This document shows positions 10,069-22,718 of a stretch of DNA of 64,000 nucleotides, piece after piece. The translations under genes were made by a program, and so were the position numbers. Positions within the stretch are counted from its first letter, which is position 1. Each line of letters opens with the position of its first letter. Location: positions 558,001-622,000 of the forward strand of contig JBBPFI010000017.1 in assembly GCA_037974965.1 (NCBI GenBank). Direction: 5' to 3'. The DNA comes from Dacryopinax spathularia (lineage: Eukaryota > Basidiomycota > Dacrymycetes > Dacrymycetales > Dacrymycetaceae). The notes beneath the pieces were generated by a model. The model searched no databases. It was given only the letters and a program-made list of their open reading frames with translations, and had not been told where the DNA came from.

Positions 10069-12940
10069 ATGTCCGCCTCACCTCACGTGCTGACCCCTTC
10101 ACCCGCCTCATCCGATCACGGCCATTCGTCATCATCACCCCAACCGTCACCATCAAACGCACCGCTCAGCGCACTCTCACAACTATCACGAGCGACTTCG
10201 GTCATCTCATCCTCATCCTCCTCTTCCTCTCTCTCACTCCACCAAGCTTCCCCTTCCCCGCCACATGACCCATCACCCCCTCAGCATGCCCGGCTACATC
10301 CTCCGCCATCACCGCGTCCAACACAGGGACAAACCCGGCGAAACCCGGGAATGCACCTTCAACTCGGCGGCACTTCCTGGTCAGGCCCTCGCTCACCTCA
10401 CGCCACTCCACCAGCGACACCGAGAGGGGAACGCTCGCCCTTATTTGGTGTACCTCGAGAGATGCTGCCCGACCAACACGATGCCGACGAGCGGTGGGGA
10501 CAGCGACATATGAGCATCGCTAGTGCCGCTTCGGCCGATACGGCGCGCACGATCCGACCTCAATCTCGTGGTCCTCCTCCCGCCGCCTCATCCTCCTCCC
10601 ACGACCACAGGCAACAACAAGCAGGCACTCAACCCGGCCAACCCCCGCATCCTCCAAGCCCAAGAGACTTCAAATACGGCCGCGAGCTCGGCACCGGCAG
10701 CTACAGCGTCGTCACTGCTGCCTATCTGCCCAGTAACGGTCAGACATACGCAATCAAGGCGCTCGATAAGGCCCATGTGCTAAGGTGGAAACAGCAGGGA
10801 GGGAAGGTTGATGTGCAGAACGAGCGGAAGGCGCTGATGAAGCTCAGTCGACCAGGTCATCCGGGCGTCGTGAGGCTCTTCTGGGCGATGCAGGATGCCA
10901 CTACTTTATGTGCGCCCTCGGTTCATTCTCATCGGAGGCGAGAGTTGTGCTAACGGAGACGTGACACAGATTTTGTGCTCGACCTCTGCCCCAAAGGGGA
11001 TATGACTACCCTTCTCCGCCGACTGGGCTCCTTTTCCCTTCCATGCGCACGGTTCTACTTTGCCCAGATTACGGATGCGGTCCAGTTCATCCATTCGCAG
11101 GGGATCATACACCGCGACCTGAAGCCGGACAACTTCCTGTTCACGGACGCCTGGAGGATCAAGATCACAGATTTCGGGAGTGCCAAGATCGTCGAGCCGG
11201 AAGGTGCGTGCCTAGCATACACACTCCGTCTCCTATCTAACATGTGACTATGATGTAGACTCGCAGCCCGGAGGAGCAGAAGCCGCCCGCCGCTCCTCCT
11301 TCGTCGGCTCACCGCAATACGTCTCCCCCGAGATCCTTTCCCACCAGCCCGTCTCCTTTCCGACCGATCTCTGGTCCCTGGGCATAATCCTCTACCAACT
11401 CATCGCCGGTCACTTCCCGTTCGACTCTGGCCCTTCGGGCGGGATGGCGCATTACCTGATGTGGCAGCGTGTGCTCAAGGGCGAGTACACGTTCTCCCCC
11501 GGATGGGACGCCGACGCGCAGGACCTGGTGAGCAAGCTGCTCGTGAACGACCCTTCCCAGCGCCTCGGCGCAAAAGGCGGCGAAGCTGGCGCACAAGAAC
11601 TGCGCAGCCATCAGTTCTTCCACGGTCTCGACTGGGCAAGTCTATGGACATGCGAGCCGCCGCCCTTCGAGCCCGGGATGTTCCGCCGCTCGCCCCGCTC
11701 GACAGCGCGCACCGAGGGAGGAGGGTACGTAGACGAAGAACTAGAGAGCGACGACGAATGGGAGAAGATGCTCGAGCGTGTCGCGCGTGTCTCGAGCGGG
11801 GACGAGATGGAAGAAGCCGTCGACGAAGATTCCGCCTCTGAGGAGTTCGTGCCTCCGGCCGCACGTGCCCGTCCGACCGTGTCGACCACTGTCTTCCCCC
11901 GGGAACACGAGCCAATACAGGAGAGCGGCAAGTCCTCCCGATCGTCCTCCAGCTCGGCATCGGCATCCCATTTCTCCCAGTCGCAGATGTCGACGACGTC
12001 AAGACGGACGAGCACCGCTACGGCCGCGACGTCCGTCTCGCCACAGCAGCATGTCCCTTCCCATCCGGCTCTGGTCGAAGAACGTCTCTCCGCTGGGAAA
12101 GGAGAAGAGCCACAGCCGGAGGAAGCAGAACGGACGATCCTCTCCGGCCCCGTATATACCCGTTCACTTCTAGGCTCATGGACAAAAGAACGTACTCTAA
12201 CGCTTACGGACCGCCGGCTGCTCCTCACAAAAGGCGGCAAGGGAGATCCCAGCGGTGCGGACAACAAACCTCGGCTCGAACTCCCTCTCGCTTCCCAATC
12301 CCAAAGACAACAAAGTCAAGGCGAGGACACCCTCACAGCCGAGACAAAGGGCCCGCGCATGCTCGTCCTCCATAAAGGAGGCAAGAAATGGGAGTTCATG
12401 CTCCCTTCCTCTTCCTCCATCAGCTCTTCTAGCTCCCCGCATTCGGCCTCGCCTTCCAGCGGACCGAGCACACCAACAAGGAGCGGAAGAGCGTCATCCT
12501 TGTCTTCGTCGAGGAACAGCTCGCGCTCGCCCGCTGCTTCCCGTTCACGAGCCGGAGCTGCGGGAGCGGGGGGACCACCAGTAACCGGAGGAGGACAGGA
12601 AGAGGCACAGGGACTAACAGCCGACCGCTGGGCGAGGGAGATCGGCGCTGCTGTGGCCCTTGCCACTTCTCGCCAGCGGGTCGGGCCGGGGCCGGGGACG
12701 GAGAGCGCGGGAGGTACACCTCGCGTGCGCGTTCATACGCCCAGTGGAAGTGGGAGTGGGCCGGGAACGCCCAGCAGCAGTATAAGCAGGAGTAGGAGCG
12801 GTTCTATTCGCGGCTCTGTCCGAGAGACTCGTGGGAACGGTGGGAGTGGGAGCCAGGGGAGCGGCGGAAGTGGGAGTGTAGGCAGTTCGAGGAGGAGCAG
12901 TCGGAGTCGCTTGGCTGGAGCTGCTGGGGCGCAGCCTTGA
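10069..12940 (+). CDS. PDK1/Pkh-type AGC protein kinase
   Basis: Ser/Thr kinase of the 3-phosphoinositide-dependent kinase-1 family (yeast Pkh1/2, fission yeast Ksg1), which phosphorylates the activation loops of other AGC kinases at the membrane. Three exons (10069-10909, 10970-11203, 11259-12940) give 918 aa; introns are 60 and 55 bp. Residues 1 to about 200 are disordered Ser/Pro. The kinase domain is at about 201-477, with the GTGSYSVV nucleotide loop, AIKALDK lysine, HRDLKPDNFL catalytic loop, DFGSAK and SPQYVSPE. From about 648 a PH-like region begins (ILSGPVYTRSLLGSWTKERT), interrupted by long Ser-rich inserts. The start is the first in-frame ATG (MSASPHVL). The leader upstream is CT-rich. 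Family assignment is firm; which paralogue it is cannot be told. Confidence 0.92.
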
Positions 12941-13438
12941 TGCACCTGCTGGCATGCGGGCGAGAGCGCCAGTGGGCAAGAGCGACGAGAGGTGTGTTTG
13001 AGAGGGGGTGAGAGGCTCGTCCATTGCACGAGCCATGAGTGCGGGGATTGTAGGATACTGACTTTCGTTGAGGTGGTTCTGCTGTACGTTTTTTGTCACT
13101 AATACATATTATGCTATTCCGCATTTCTTTCGCTGTGATTCGGATGATGGAAAGTGAGCGTGCTTGAATGGTCTTGTGACTAGATTGCAGGCTGCACTTA
13201 GCCGTCGGCTCTCGGTCCGCTTGGTCTTGCTGCGATACTCTTAGCAAGGCACGGATATTCCGTAGTCATAATGCGAGACTGCCCAATGCCGAGTGCCACA
13301 ATCTCACTCACGGCGTATCAGCAATGCAAATACAAAGCCTCGCAGAACCAAGAACACATTGATTGCCCAAACAGCAACAACACCAAGACCTGTAGTTAAG
13401 CCCAAACAGTTCGAACACCATAAACATGCGGGACCACC
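12941..13438. other. Convergent 3' region
   Basis: 498 bp between the stops of the kinase gene (plus) and ILV6 (minus). It should contain both poly(A) regions. I see nothing else in it. Confidence 0.4.
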
Positions 13439-14666
13439 TTAACCAGGCGGCAACATGCTCGCATCCACCCCCGCCGCATCCTCAACCCCCTCATCATCCT
13501 CCGCCAGCGCCGCGATCGGCGTGCGGGGCATGACCATCACCCCTGTCCTCGCGCTCTCCAGCACGCCGAACGGCTTGAGCAGCGCGAGGAAAGCGTCGAC
13601 CCTGCTGGCCTTGCCGGTCATCTCGACTATAACGCTGTTCTCGGACACGTCGACGATCTTGCCTCCGAACTGGGAGGCGAGGAGCTGGATGGCCGCTGTG
13701 TGGGTGTGCTTGAGCGCCAAGAGCTGGCTCGGGGTCAGAGCGGGCGGATGGGACGGATCCACAGTGGGCGTGGCGGTCGCAGGCTTATGCGGGCTCTTGC
13801 CGGAGGACTCGAACGTCCGTGCCAGACTGGCCTCTTTTGCCAGAAGGGTGGCAGTGACGTCCTCCTGCGCGATCTGGTGTTGTTCGGAGGCGTTCACTTC
13901 CGGTGCGGGGAGGAGAGAACGGCGCGCTTCGTGTGACGGGCCGCCGAGGAGTTGGTCTTCGACGTATTCGGGGCCAAGGATCGAGACTTTGGCGAGGAGA
14001 AGCTCGCGCTCGATCTTTTTGGTGTCGGTGTAGTTGAGTACGGCCCAGACGGGGACCTGCGCGCGCGTCAGCAACCTGCTCCATCTTGGGGTTCACAAGT
14101 ACGGGCGCGCGGGCGGAGAGAGTGTGGGAGCGAGACGTACCAGGTCCTCGAGCTGCCGCCTAGCTTGCTCGATAACGACGTCCTGCCCGCTCAAGACGAT
14201 ACACATCCTCGACAGGTCGCGGATCTCCGTCTGGCACACAACGAGGGAGTCGATGTTGAACCCTCTTCCAGCCAAGATCCCGCTGACGCGCGAGAGGACA
14301 CCGGGCTCATTCTGTACGAGACACTCCAGGATATGTCTATCCACCAACCAACGTTATCAGTACATGACCTGCCAGTGGGGTGAGAGGAGAGAGGACGCAC
14401 CGCTTGAAAGGCTCCACACTAGGCGGCGGAGTGTTATACAAAATGTTCGTCACCGCTTCCTCCGCCGTCCTCTGCCTCGGCTGGTCGTTCGCCGGTAGAG
14501 GGGGTGGGCGCCGACGATGGAGATGAGACTTGTAATCCAGCGCGCTCGTTGAGTCCTCTATCGAGCGCGGTGCGCGGGTGGCATTGTTCTCTGCTCGGAG
14601 GCTAGCGGATGTTGAGAGATAACGTCTTGCTCCGTGTAGGGAGGAGCGAGCGAGGCGGGAGGCCAT
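13439..14666 (-). CDS. ILV6: Acetolactate synthase regulatory (small) subunit
   Basis: Regulatory subunit of mitochondrial acetohydroxyacid synthase; it confers valine feedback control on the first common step of branched-chain amino acid synthesis. Three exons (14666-14401, 14336-14141, 14056-13439) join to 359 aa. The N-terminus (MASRLARSSLHGARRYLSTS) looks like a mitochondrial presequence. An ACT domain starts at HILECLVQNEPGVLSRVSG and includes GFNIDSLVV; the second conserved block contains VPVWAVLNYTDTKKIERELL, and the C-terminal block GGKIVDVSENSVIVEMTGK. Both splice sites fall inside family-conserved sequence. An insert rich in Pro, Thr and Ser makes it somewhat longer than yeast Ilv6 (309 aa). 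Confidence 0.95.
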
Positions 14667-15295
14667 ATTTGCTCGCTACCAGCCAGGAAAGGAACGAGCA
14701 ACAAGGAGACAAGCAGATACTCGAAGCCTGTGTCTCGTTGCTTGGTGCGATAGATTGGGTGACTTGGACAGTTCAATGGGCGATTTTTACCCTTTCGGCG
14801 ATTGGGAAGTGGCGGTGCTGTGATTTGGGCTTCTGTTTCTCAGGGTCTTAGGGGGCGGCCGGGACCGAGCGCGGGGTTAATACAATCACGCGGGGCTCCT
14901 TGGCTGGCGTACTATGGGGAAGAGTTGGCGGTGATCGTCCATTTGTTTGCGGTCGTTTACATCTCTACCGACTGAGATTTCGCTACTCTACTCATCAACT
15001 TTTGTGTAATATTTGCAGTGCAGTGCTTAAACTCGCTAATTGCCGAAGTCGATGATGCATTATAGCTTGATCTGGAGAATCGTTACCGGGAAGGCACGAT
15101 AAACGGACATGGCACACTCAGCCACAACCCACGAGTTCTGGAAAGTATGGGCTCGAGCAAACCCACCTCTATCTCGAGCAATATGCATACAATAGCGTAC
15201 GAAGCAACCGACCGACTAGGGCGTCCGCTCGACCTTACTATAGAGCGCGTGCAACACTGCCTATGCCCGTAACAAAACGCCTCCTCTCAGCTTCA
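14667..15295. other. Intergenic, ILV6 promoter side
   Basis: About 630 bp upstream of ILV6, up to the fifth tRNA-derived element. It must hold the ILV6 promoter. I see no clear GCN4-type site or other named element. Confidence 0.35.
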
Positions 15296-15481
15296 TCCGA
15301 GGTAGTGCAACGGAGCACTCGCCAGATGGCTAAATCTGACTATCTGGGTTCAATTCCCAGTCTCGGAATGCGCTGTTCTCTTTTCCTGCCTAAAGGAAGA
15401 ACATGAGCCAGGAGGAAGGCGACTTCGAGAAGAGCAGACTCAGAGAAAGGGAGAGGCACTGTGCTGATGAGTCAGCATGAC
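15296..15481 (+). repeat. tRNA-derived SINE-like element, copy 5
   Basis: Head 15296-15367 (72 nt), the most tRNA-like: 7-bp acceptor, D-arm GTGC-AACGGA-GCAC with G18G19, T-arm CTGGG-TTCAATT-CCCAG. The anticodon arm fails to make a standard 5-bp stem with a 7-nt loop. The tail (CTCTTTTCCTGCC ... GCGACTTCGAGA ... GAGTCAGCATGAC) matches the tail of copy 2 read on the other strand. Confidence 0.65.
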
Positions 15482-15616
15482 CAGTGTCGTCATACTACGC
15501 GGTACACCGCAAGAAGACTCACGTCCACCAAGACACTCAAGCCCACTAACCGGGAGCCCTGCTTGCCACGGAAAGGTGGAAGAAGGCGCCTCAGACTCGG
15601 GTGGATATCAGCGTAC

Positions 15617-15701
15617 TCCGAGGAAGTGCAACAGATTGTGACTTGGCCTCCAACTCCAAGCCAACAGCTCAGGTCTTCCGGGTTCAACTCCCAGACTCGG
15701 A
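15617..15701 (+). repeat. tRNA-derived SINE-like element, copy 6 (head)
   Basis: 85-nt head with TCCGAGG/ACTCGGA ends and a B-box-like GGTTCAACTCC. The hairpin CTTGG/CCAAG has a 9-nt loop. The T-stem has a mismatch, so this copy is more decayed. The downstream tail limit is not clear; a GTGAGTCATTCCTGA near 16001 may be its end. Confidence 0.5.
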
Positions 15702-16592
15702 ATCCTCTCCTATTTGTTTTGTCTCCTCCGGTCATGACTAGGCATGCTGCTGTGCAGCACCGAGATGCTACGTGGGACAGGGTGGGCTTGGTCTTCCTCT
15801 CGTCAGCACTTCCCTGTCCGTCCACTCGAGAGGTCTGGGAGGAAGTGCGGCCCAGCGCTCCTGAGTCGGCGTTCGGCCTCAGAGAGTCGGAGTTGCTATC
15901 AGCTTTTGTCCTCAAATAGGCAGGTCTTCGAGATGTGCATTCGAACGAACCGGATGTCAGGACACCGTAAGTCCGGATCGGTGCCATAAGTAAGGACACG
16001 TGAGTCATTCCTGATCCGCCCAACTTCCGAGACGTCTCTTCTTCTCACTTCTCCTCCCGCGACCCTTGGGTATACAATATCTCAGCTCTCTTACTCCCTC
16101 TCACTGACTTTTTTACTCCTCATATGTGACGGAGATCCATCGGACAACCAGGAAGGTGACCCTTCAGGTGTCCATGTCGATTCCCGGACGTTCGGCCTTA
16201 CCCCACAGGACCCTTCCCTATACCCCGCGGAGTTATGCCCCGCGTTTACCGGAGCTGCTGCAATCCATTCGAAGGCCAATGTTGAAACCCATTTGGCTCC
16301 GAAAAGGCTCCCAGTTTTGGATCTCAAAATAACCCCTTCGGCGCTGACGGGTTATGTTCTTACTAGGTTTCGTTGCTTGTAGTGCTGAGTGTTCGGCGGG
16401 TTGTGATGCTGGTCCGGTTTACTTTTCCGATGCAATCTGTTTTGTGGCAGTAGTCAACCGATAGTTGTCAGAGACCCAAGTGATGAGAAATCGCCTGTTG
16501 GCTTGTGTGCTTGAAGACGAAGCATAAGAAAGAATTCCGCTCTTGATGTCTTGCCCCCGATTCTTCCCTCTGTATTCTCCGGCAAAGCACCA
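15702..16592. other. Intergenic, upstream of the 4CL-like gene
   Basis: About 890 bp that may contain the tail of tRNA-derived copy 6 and should contain the promoter of the adenylating enzyme. I see no gene I can support. Confidence 0.35.
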
Positions 16593-18864
16593 ATGGCCAC
16601 CCTCCGAAAGTACCCAAGAGATGTCACTCTCCCTCAGTTCCTGCTCGACAACCCGAGCAGGCTGTCCGGCCAACCGATGTTGATCGACGATGTCACTGGA
16701 CGCTCTTATGACCTCAACGAAATACGAGGACGAGTAGAAGCGGTAGCGAGAGCCGTGAAAGCGAAGTGGAACATCGGACCGGGCGATGTCGTTTGCTTGT
16801 ATAGCGAGAACTGTCTGGGTCAGTTCCTGCCTCAAAGGGTTCGAGCTCAGAAAACTTACTGCGTATAGACTATCCGGTGGTTATATGGGCGATGCACCGG
16901 CTTGGCGCCATCGTCACTTGCGCAAACCCTTCCTACACTGCTTCCGAGCTGCTATACCAGCTGGAACAGACCAAGGCCCGCCTGATCTTCGCTAGTGCCG
17001 GGTCTCTTCCGAAGGCCCTGGACGCGATAGAGAAAAGAGCGCTATTGGGCAAAGACGAGCTGGTGCTCTTTTCGCCTCCATCTCCTGCCAAATCGTCAGA
17101 TACGACCCTTGCGCGGCCTCGACCCGCGGACGACTCACTACGTCCCCAATCGCAAGCCCACGTCCACGAGGGGCATGCATATCCGACGGTGCAGCAGCTT
17201 TGCACCACAGGTCGTTCGATGGCCAAGAACTACATCGCGCCGACCGGTTCTGATGTCGGTGACAAAGTTGCCTTCCTGAGCTTCTCGAGCGGAACAACAG
17301 GACTTCCCAAGGCTGTTGCAATTGCCCACCGCGGGCTCGTCGCCAACGTGCTCCAGTGCAGAACCTTCTTGCAAGACCCGAGAAATGGATTTGGGGGCAA
17401 GGATTTCGCAAGGCCAGGCGATCGGGCACTGGGCGGTATAGCCTTCCCTGCCGCTGGACGAATCGAGACTGATCACCCCAATGCCAGTACTTCCGCTCTA
17501 CCACATCTATGGCTTGGCAGTTTGTGTAGGTCTTTCTCCTGTCCTCCATAACACGAATCGACCCGTACGCTGATACGACAGACGTAGTTGCATCTGGCTC
17601 TCTACTGTGGCTTAGGGCTCGTCTTGATCCCCAAGTTTAACCTCGAAAGCATGTTGGACAGCATCGTCAGACATCGGATTACGCATCTTTAGTATGTCCC
17701 ATTGATGCTGGCGGGGAACCGCACTGACGGCTGAGCTGGGAATGATTGTCAGTATTGTGCCGCCAATGGCTGTAATGATGCTTAACGCGAGTCTCGCGAG
17801 GTCTTCCCCTGCACATCTCATGATCTGACCGCTTTTCGTAGAGTCTTGTGACGAAGCGATACAATATTTGCCATGTCCGATATTGCTTGATAGGCGCAGC
17901 TCCAATATCTGCAGGAGTGACAAAGCGGTTCGAGGCTCTCATCCCTGGGATGCGTATGGGGCAGGCGTACGGTATGACTGAGACGGTCGTTGTGGTGTGT
18001 GGCGGTTTCGTCTGTGCCATTCAACAGGTGTGCTGACGGCGGCTTGTTGCCGCATAGTTCCACTTCCGCCATCCGACTGTTTCTGGATCTGCAGGGGTTG
18101 TTCTTCCAGATACGGAAGCACAGATCGTCCTTCCGAGCGGGAAGCTGGCGGGACCGAACGAGTCCGGTGAGGTCTGGGTGCGCGGTCCGCAAATGGCGCT
18201 TGGGTACGCAAACGATGTCGTGGCGAGCAAGGAAACATTCCGTGAGGATGGCTGGGTGAGGACGGGCGACGAGGGACGCATTGATGAGAATGGAAATTTG
18301 TGGGTGCTGGATCGCCTGAAGGTACGTTCTTCACGCTGCGTTGCCAGCTGGCTGTTCGAGTCGGCAGCAGCCTCTTTTGTATATCTGTGTTGATAGCGAG
18401 CTGCTTTAGGAGTTCCTCAAGGTCAACGGATACCAAGTCGCTCCTGCGGAGCTGGAGGGTCACCTCATTCTCCACCCATACGTCTCCGATGCGGGGGTGA
18501 TCGGCATCCCCGATGAGGTTCATGGCGAGCTGCCGGTCGCATTCATAGTTCTCTCGGCAGAAGGAGGCAGGGTTGCACATGGCGATGAGACTAAGTCAAG
18601 CAAACGAGGAGGGGAGGACAGAGTCAAGCAACACATTAGACGCTGGGTAGAGAGGCATAAGGTGCGGTACAAGTGGCTTGATGGCGGCGTTGCGTTCGTG
18701 GGGGAGATACCGAGGAATCCAAGTGGGAAGATCCTGGTACGTCGTCATGTGATTGTCACTCACACGCCAAACTGAAATAGAGTCAGCGGCGTGTTCTCAA
18801 GGAGCAGTTGAAGAGGCGCACCATTCCACCTTCCGACCAGTCAACACCTAGGGGAAAACTATGA
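16593..18864 (+). CDS. 4-coumarate-CoA-ligase-like acyl-adenylating enzyme
   Basis: ANL-superfamily enzyme that activates a carboxylic acid with ATP and CoA; the substrate cannot be told from sequence. Nine exons (16593-16818, 16869-17435, 17488-17525, 17588-17691, 17753-17800, 17844-17994, 18058-18321, 18410-18736, 18781-18864) join to 602 aa with no stop. Visible motifs are the P-loop SSGTTGLPKAV, LPLYHIYGLAV, GAAPISAGV, QAYGMTET, GWVRTGDEGRIDENGNLWV-DRLKEFLKVNG, and NPSGKIL with the catalytic lysine. The acceptor of exon 6 is ambiguous between 17841 and 17843; only 17843 keeps the frame. The C-terminus is GKL, which resembles but is not a canonical peroxisomal SKL signal. Introns are 43-88 bp. 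Confidence 0.88.
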
Positions 18865-19667
18865 CACCGACAGTTCAAAGCGCGCTCATCGTGCCGCGCT
18901 GTCATTCTTAGATAGTGAAAGGCCAACTAAGCGAGCAAATAGCATAGTTGAACAAGACACCGTATCAATGTGAACCATCGGTTGAATGTGATCAATCTCG
19001 TGTCAACTCAACTAGAAACGTTAGCGGAACGCGGCGCGGTGCTGCGTCTCATCAATAAACAAACACCGTAAGACCGAAACGACTTAAGACCGATGTCAGG
19101 AAGCTTCTGCGGCGATATCGAGTACTTCCTAACGCCGTTTCGACAACCATGAACGTAACAAGGACCACGACGGCATGTACATTGCATCTCGCTAGACAGC
19201 GGTGGTTACTAAGATACGATACTAAGGCAACATAACCAGCACCCGCTGCTACTGCTGGACAGGCGTCAGCGACGTTCTTAACGCCGCTGTAATCGCCGAT
19301 GATAGCTGCGTGCGCTTATCCGGCGAGAAGGCAAGCAGTTGGCATCGGGCGTACACCTTTACATAGAGGTTCCCAGGGCCGTAAATGCACCGCATATGAA
19401 GCATTCTCAGGACCGTCGCTAGGTGGTGTCAACCGTTGAAGGGGCGGGGAAAGAAAGGCGTTACGTTTGTTCGGTGTGGGTCCGACCCGTTGGGTGGGTG
19501 CGAGGTAATCATGGCAGTACTCGGCGTTCCTCTCCCCTTCTTCCCGATTCGGTCCTGAGCTGCTCCCCGCGCAAGACTTGCCGGCACTGAGGGAGATTCT
19601 CGGGTATCCGACACCGTCTTCCAGCAGCTATGGATCACTGCCCTCCGCCTTGGGTGGTCCCAGCCCC
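18865..19667. other. Intergenic with CGG-type nonamers
   Basis: About 800 bp between two genes, with no coding frame. It contains words such as TAACGCCG (about 19130), TTAACGCCG (19278-19286), ATCGCCGA (about 19292) and GGCGATAT, the same family that is dense in the noncoding units to the right of the Med1-like gene. It may be a decayed end of such a unit. Confidence 0.45.
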
Positions 19668-22600
19668 TTAGGCTCCATCGCGCCCACTCTGCTCTCCTGC
19701 CTCACCGCCCAACCCAAGATCATCAAGGTTCATATCTCCAATGCCCTCCATGCTCCCCAACGGCGCCTGACCCTGCGCCTGACCCGTGGGACCAGACGTA
19801 GCACCGAGCCCAAGGTCGTCCATATTCATATCCATGCCCATATCTCCCATATCCGGCAGATCGTGCATTTCACCCATGCCGCCCATCCCACCCATGCCGC
19901 CCATATGGCTCAAGTCGGTCATCCCATCCCCCAGGTCGAGGTCCATATCAAGATCTCCCATCCCGCCACCAGCAACCGAATGATCGCCAAATCCGCTCCC
20001 CAGATCTCCGAGATCGCCCACATCGCCCGTGCTCCCACCGAAAAGGTCATCGAACGCTGTGCTGCCGTCGTCCCCTCCCGCACCGGCTGCGCCGGAGACG
20101 CCAAGCGACTGACCAGCAGCTGCGAGAGCGGCATCCAGCTCTGCGGCATTGGCAAGATGCTGGTCTATCCCCATTCCGAGGCCATGCATACCTTGCAAAT
20201 CGAGCTCTCCAAGCCCAGAATGGGCATCGGTGACGCGTATCTCTGGCCCTTGCTGCTGCTGATCCTCGTGGTGAACATCCGGGACGAGTTGCTTTCCAGG
20301 GTACTCCTTGACGAGTTCGTGCTCGCCCTCGTAGGCCCATTCGAGGAGGAAAGGAATCCCACCTCTTCGGAGGACTTGGGCAGCGCGGGCCTCCCAGTCC
20401 CTCGCGGATTCTGGGCCAGAATTGGGCGGCGGCAAGAGCGACAGTCGCTCGATCTTCGGTAGGCCGCGTTGTGCAGAATTTCCAGTAGAGGAAGGGGGAG
20501 CGATCGAGAGGGTAAGGTGCGGGAGGATGGTAAGACGTATCGCAGGTGCAGGAGGCGAAGGTGTGCTCGTCCCAGTCCCTCCAGTGTTGGATAGTGGGAG
20601 GGGAGGGGAGTAAGGGGCGAGGACCAGAGTGATGGGGACGTTTGGCCGCCCGGGTAACTCACCAGCCAGCAGCTGCTCGATTGTCACTTCCTCCTCTCCC
20701 GTCTCCGCAGCCTGAGACGCATCCCAAGCCTCCGCACCACCCTGCAGCCCGCGGAGCAATTGCGCTAACCAACATTCGCCCCTTACTACTTCCAGGACTG
20801 TTCGGATCTCGGCCGCGCTGCGGACGGGTATTCGTGCGAGCTGTATGCCGCCGTCCAGGGATGAGCCTGGGGAGGGGGCGAAGGTGACGTTGTAGGATTT
20901 CGAGCGCTTGTTGGGTAGATGGGTGCGCCAGGTGTATGTCGGGCTGGCGGTCAAACGTGGTCCGAGCTATACGATGCGTTAGAACGTCTGCACATCACTC
21001 TTCCAAAGAAAGATCGGCAAGACAGGTTGAATATATGCGTCGCCCCGGTGAGAGATTACGCATATAGGTCTGCTCCTGGAAAAAACACGGAAATTGAAGC
21101 AAGGATAAACACGTACAACAGCCCCAACCCACTCGCCCGTTTGACCCACCACCCCATCCTGCAGCCCTCCCTGCACCTGCATCCCTCCAAGCCCTGGCAA
21201 ACCCGCCGCCGCCGATGTTCTGACCCACACCGGCGGGTCAAGTTGCAAACTCCAGTGACTTCCCTCCGATGTCGGGAACTTTCCCTCTAGCGGAGAAGTG
21301 GAGCCTGGGTGAGGGAAGGAAGACTGCGGGTTCGGGGAGGAAAGGAGAGAGAGAGTCGCCTGTTGGTAGGTTTCTGACGGGAGGGAGGACGGAGGTGAGA
21401 GGAGGAAGTCCCGGAGGTCGTCGAGTGGCGGGTGGGTGCGCAGTGCTCCTGCGGCTTTGGATGTATTGGCGGAGGAAGTTGGCTTCGGCGAGGTTGAGGG
21501 TGTGGTGGTAGAGCGCCGGAGGATAGAGAGATATGCGCGAGGAGAGAGGGAGAGGAGGAACGTCAAGCTCGGGGAGTGGAGGTATGGTAGTGGGAGAGGT
21601 GTTAGCGGTGGGATGAGGTCGACCGGTATTGATTCTCCTTCTCCTGGTCGGTCGTCGTCCATATCCTCCTTCTCCATATCAGACGCATCACCTTCCCCCT
21701 GCAAACCCCATACTCTTGCCATACGCCCCTCCCATTCTGTCGCCACCTCACTCAAAACCGTCCACCAACGCTTACTCTCCTCGCTCGACTTACCCGCGTC
21801 TTCATCGGCCTTCACGAGCCCCTGTACAGTCCGCAAGTGCTCGAGCCAGCGCTGGAAGACATGCAGATGCTCCGCAATTCTGATCGTATCAACATCTCTT
21901 GGATCCTCCTCTTCCTCCTCCTCTCCCCTTGTCGTGTCCTCCGCAGTGTTGTTGCGTTGAGGGGTGAGCATGGCGAAGAAAGCACTCAGATGCCTAGCCA
22001 GCAATCTGTCGAGTGCTGGATTGGCGGGGTTGGACGTGACCAGAGCCACGAGTCTTGGACATGGCGACGCCGAGGAGAAAGACACAGTAATATCGATCAA
22101 GAACTCCCCCGCACCCAAAAGGATGTTGTGCATGTGCGCCTGCCCCGGTGCTTCACCTCTCCCCGCGCCACTGGCCCCAGTTGGAAAGGGTGTACTCGGT
22201 GTCGTTGGAAAGGGTGATCCATCTCCTGCACCTCCTCCAGCCCCCCCAGCTCCTGTGCCTTCCCACATCGGACTTGTGGGTAGCTCGCTCTCGCTGAATA
22301 CTTCCATCCCTACTGCCCGGGCAAGACGCTCCAGTTCCTGAATAGCCCATTTGGACCTCCTCGAAGGAAGAAGCGGGACCGGGGAACCGTACGCTGCCGA
22401 GGTAGAGAGCAACCTTTGTGCAAACGCGAGCAGATGGGCGGATGTGGGATTGGTCGCTGTTTGCGCTGTGAGGCCGTGCGGGGCGTGCGCGCCTTGGGAA
22501 GCATCGTGCGACTGTTGATGAGAAAGAGGGTCGAGTAGCGATGGGTTGATGAGGTCGTTCGAGGTCGTGTCTTGGTATTCTCCTGATATCGGAATAGGGA

Positions 22601-22718
22601 GTGGTGGAGGGAGTTGTTGGTATGATGAGAGGATTGCGGATACTTCGTGTGCGCTGAGCGGTGGGAGGTGGGAGAGTGATGGAGGGATGGTGATGGACAG
22701 AGAAGGAAGGGGATCCAT
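19668..22718 (-). CDS. Probable Mediator complex subunit 1
   Basis: Two exons (22718-21117 and 20966-19668, intron 150 bp) give 966 aa. The N-terminal half contains AIQELERLARAVGMEVFSE, then ILLGAGEFLIDITVSF and RLVALVTSNPANPALDRLL. This is the order seen in fungal Med1: a helix ending G-x-E-x-F, an 'iaG-fliDI' strand, then a variable strand. A later WSLQLDPPVWVRTS and TYTWRTHLPNKRS are conserved enough to recur in the decayed copies. The C-terminal 100 or so residues are Gly/Met/Asp-rich with GGMGGMGGM repeats. Med1 bridges activators to the Mediator middle module in the nucleus. The assignment is from remembered family pattern and moderately sure; that the gene is intact and single-intron is seen directly. 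It is the only complete copy in the array. Confidence 0.6.

Noticed and set aside
11475-13099. Long minus-strand frames opposite the kinase gene
   Set aside because: They are Arg/Ser-rich shadows of the low-complexity coding strand, which has clear kinase and PH-type motifs.
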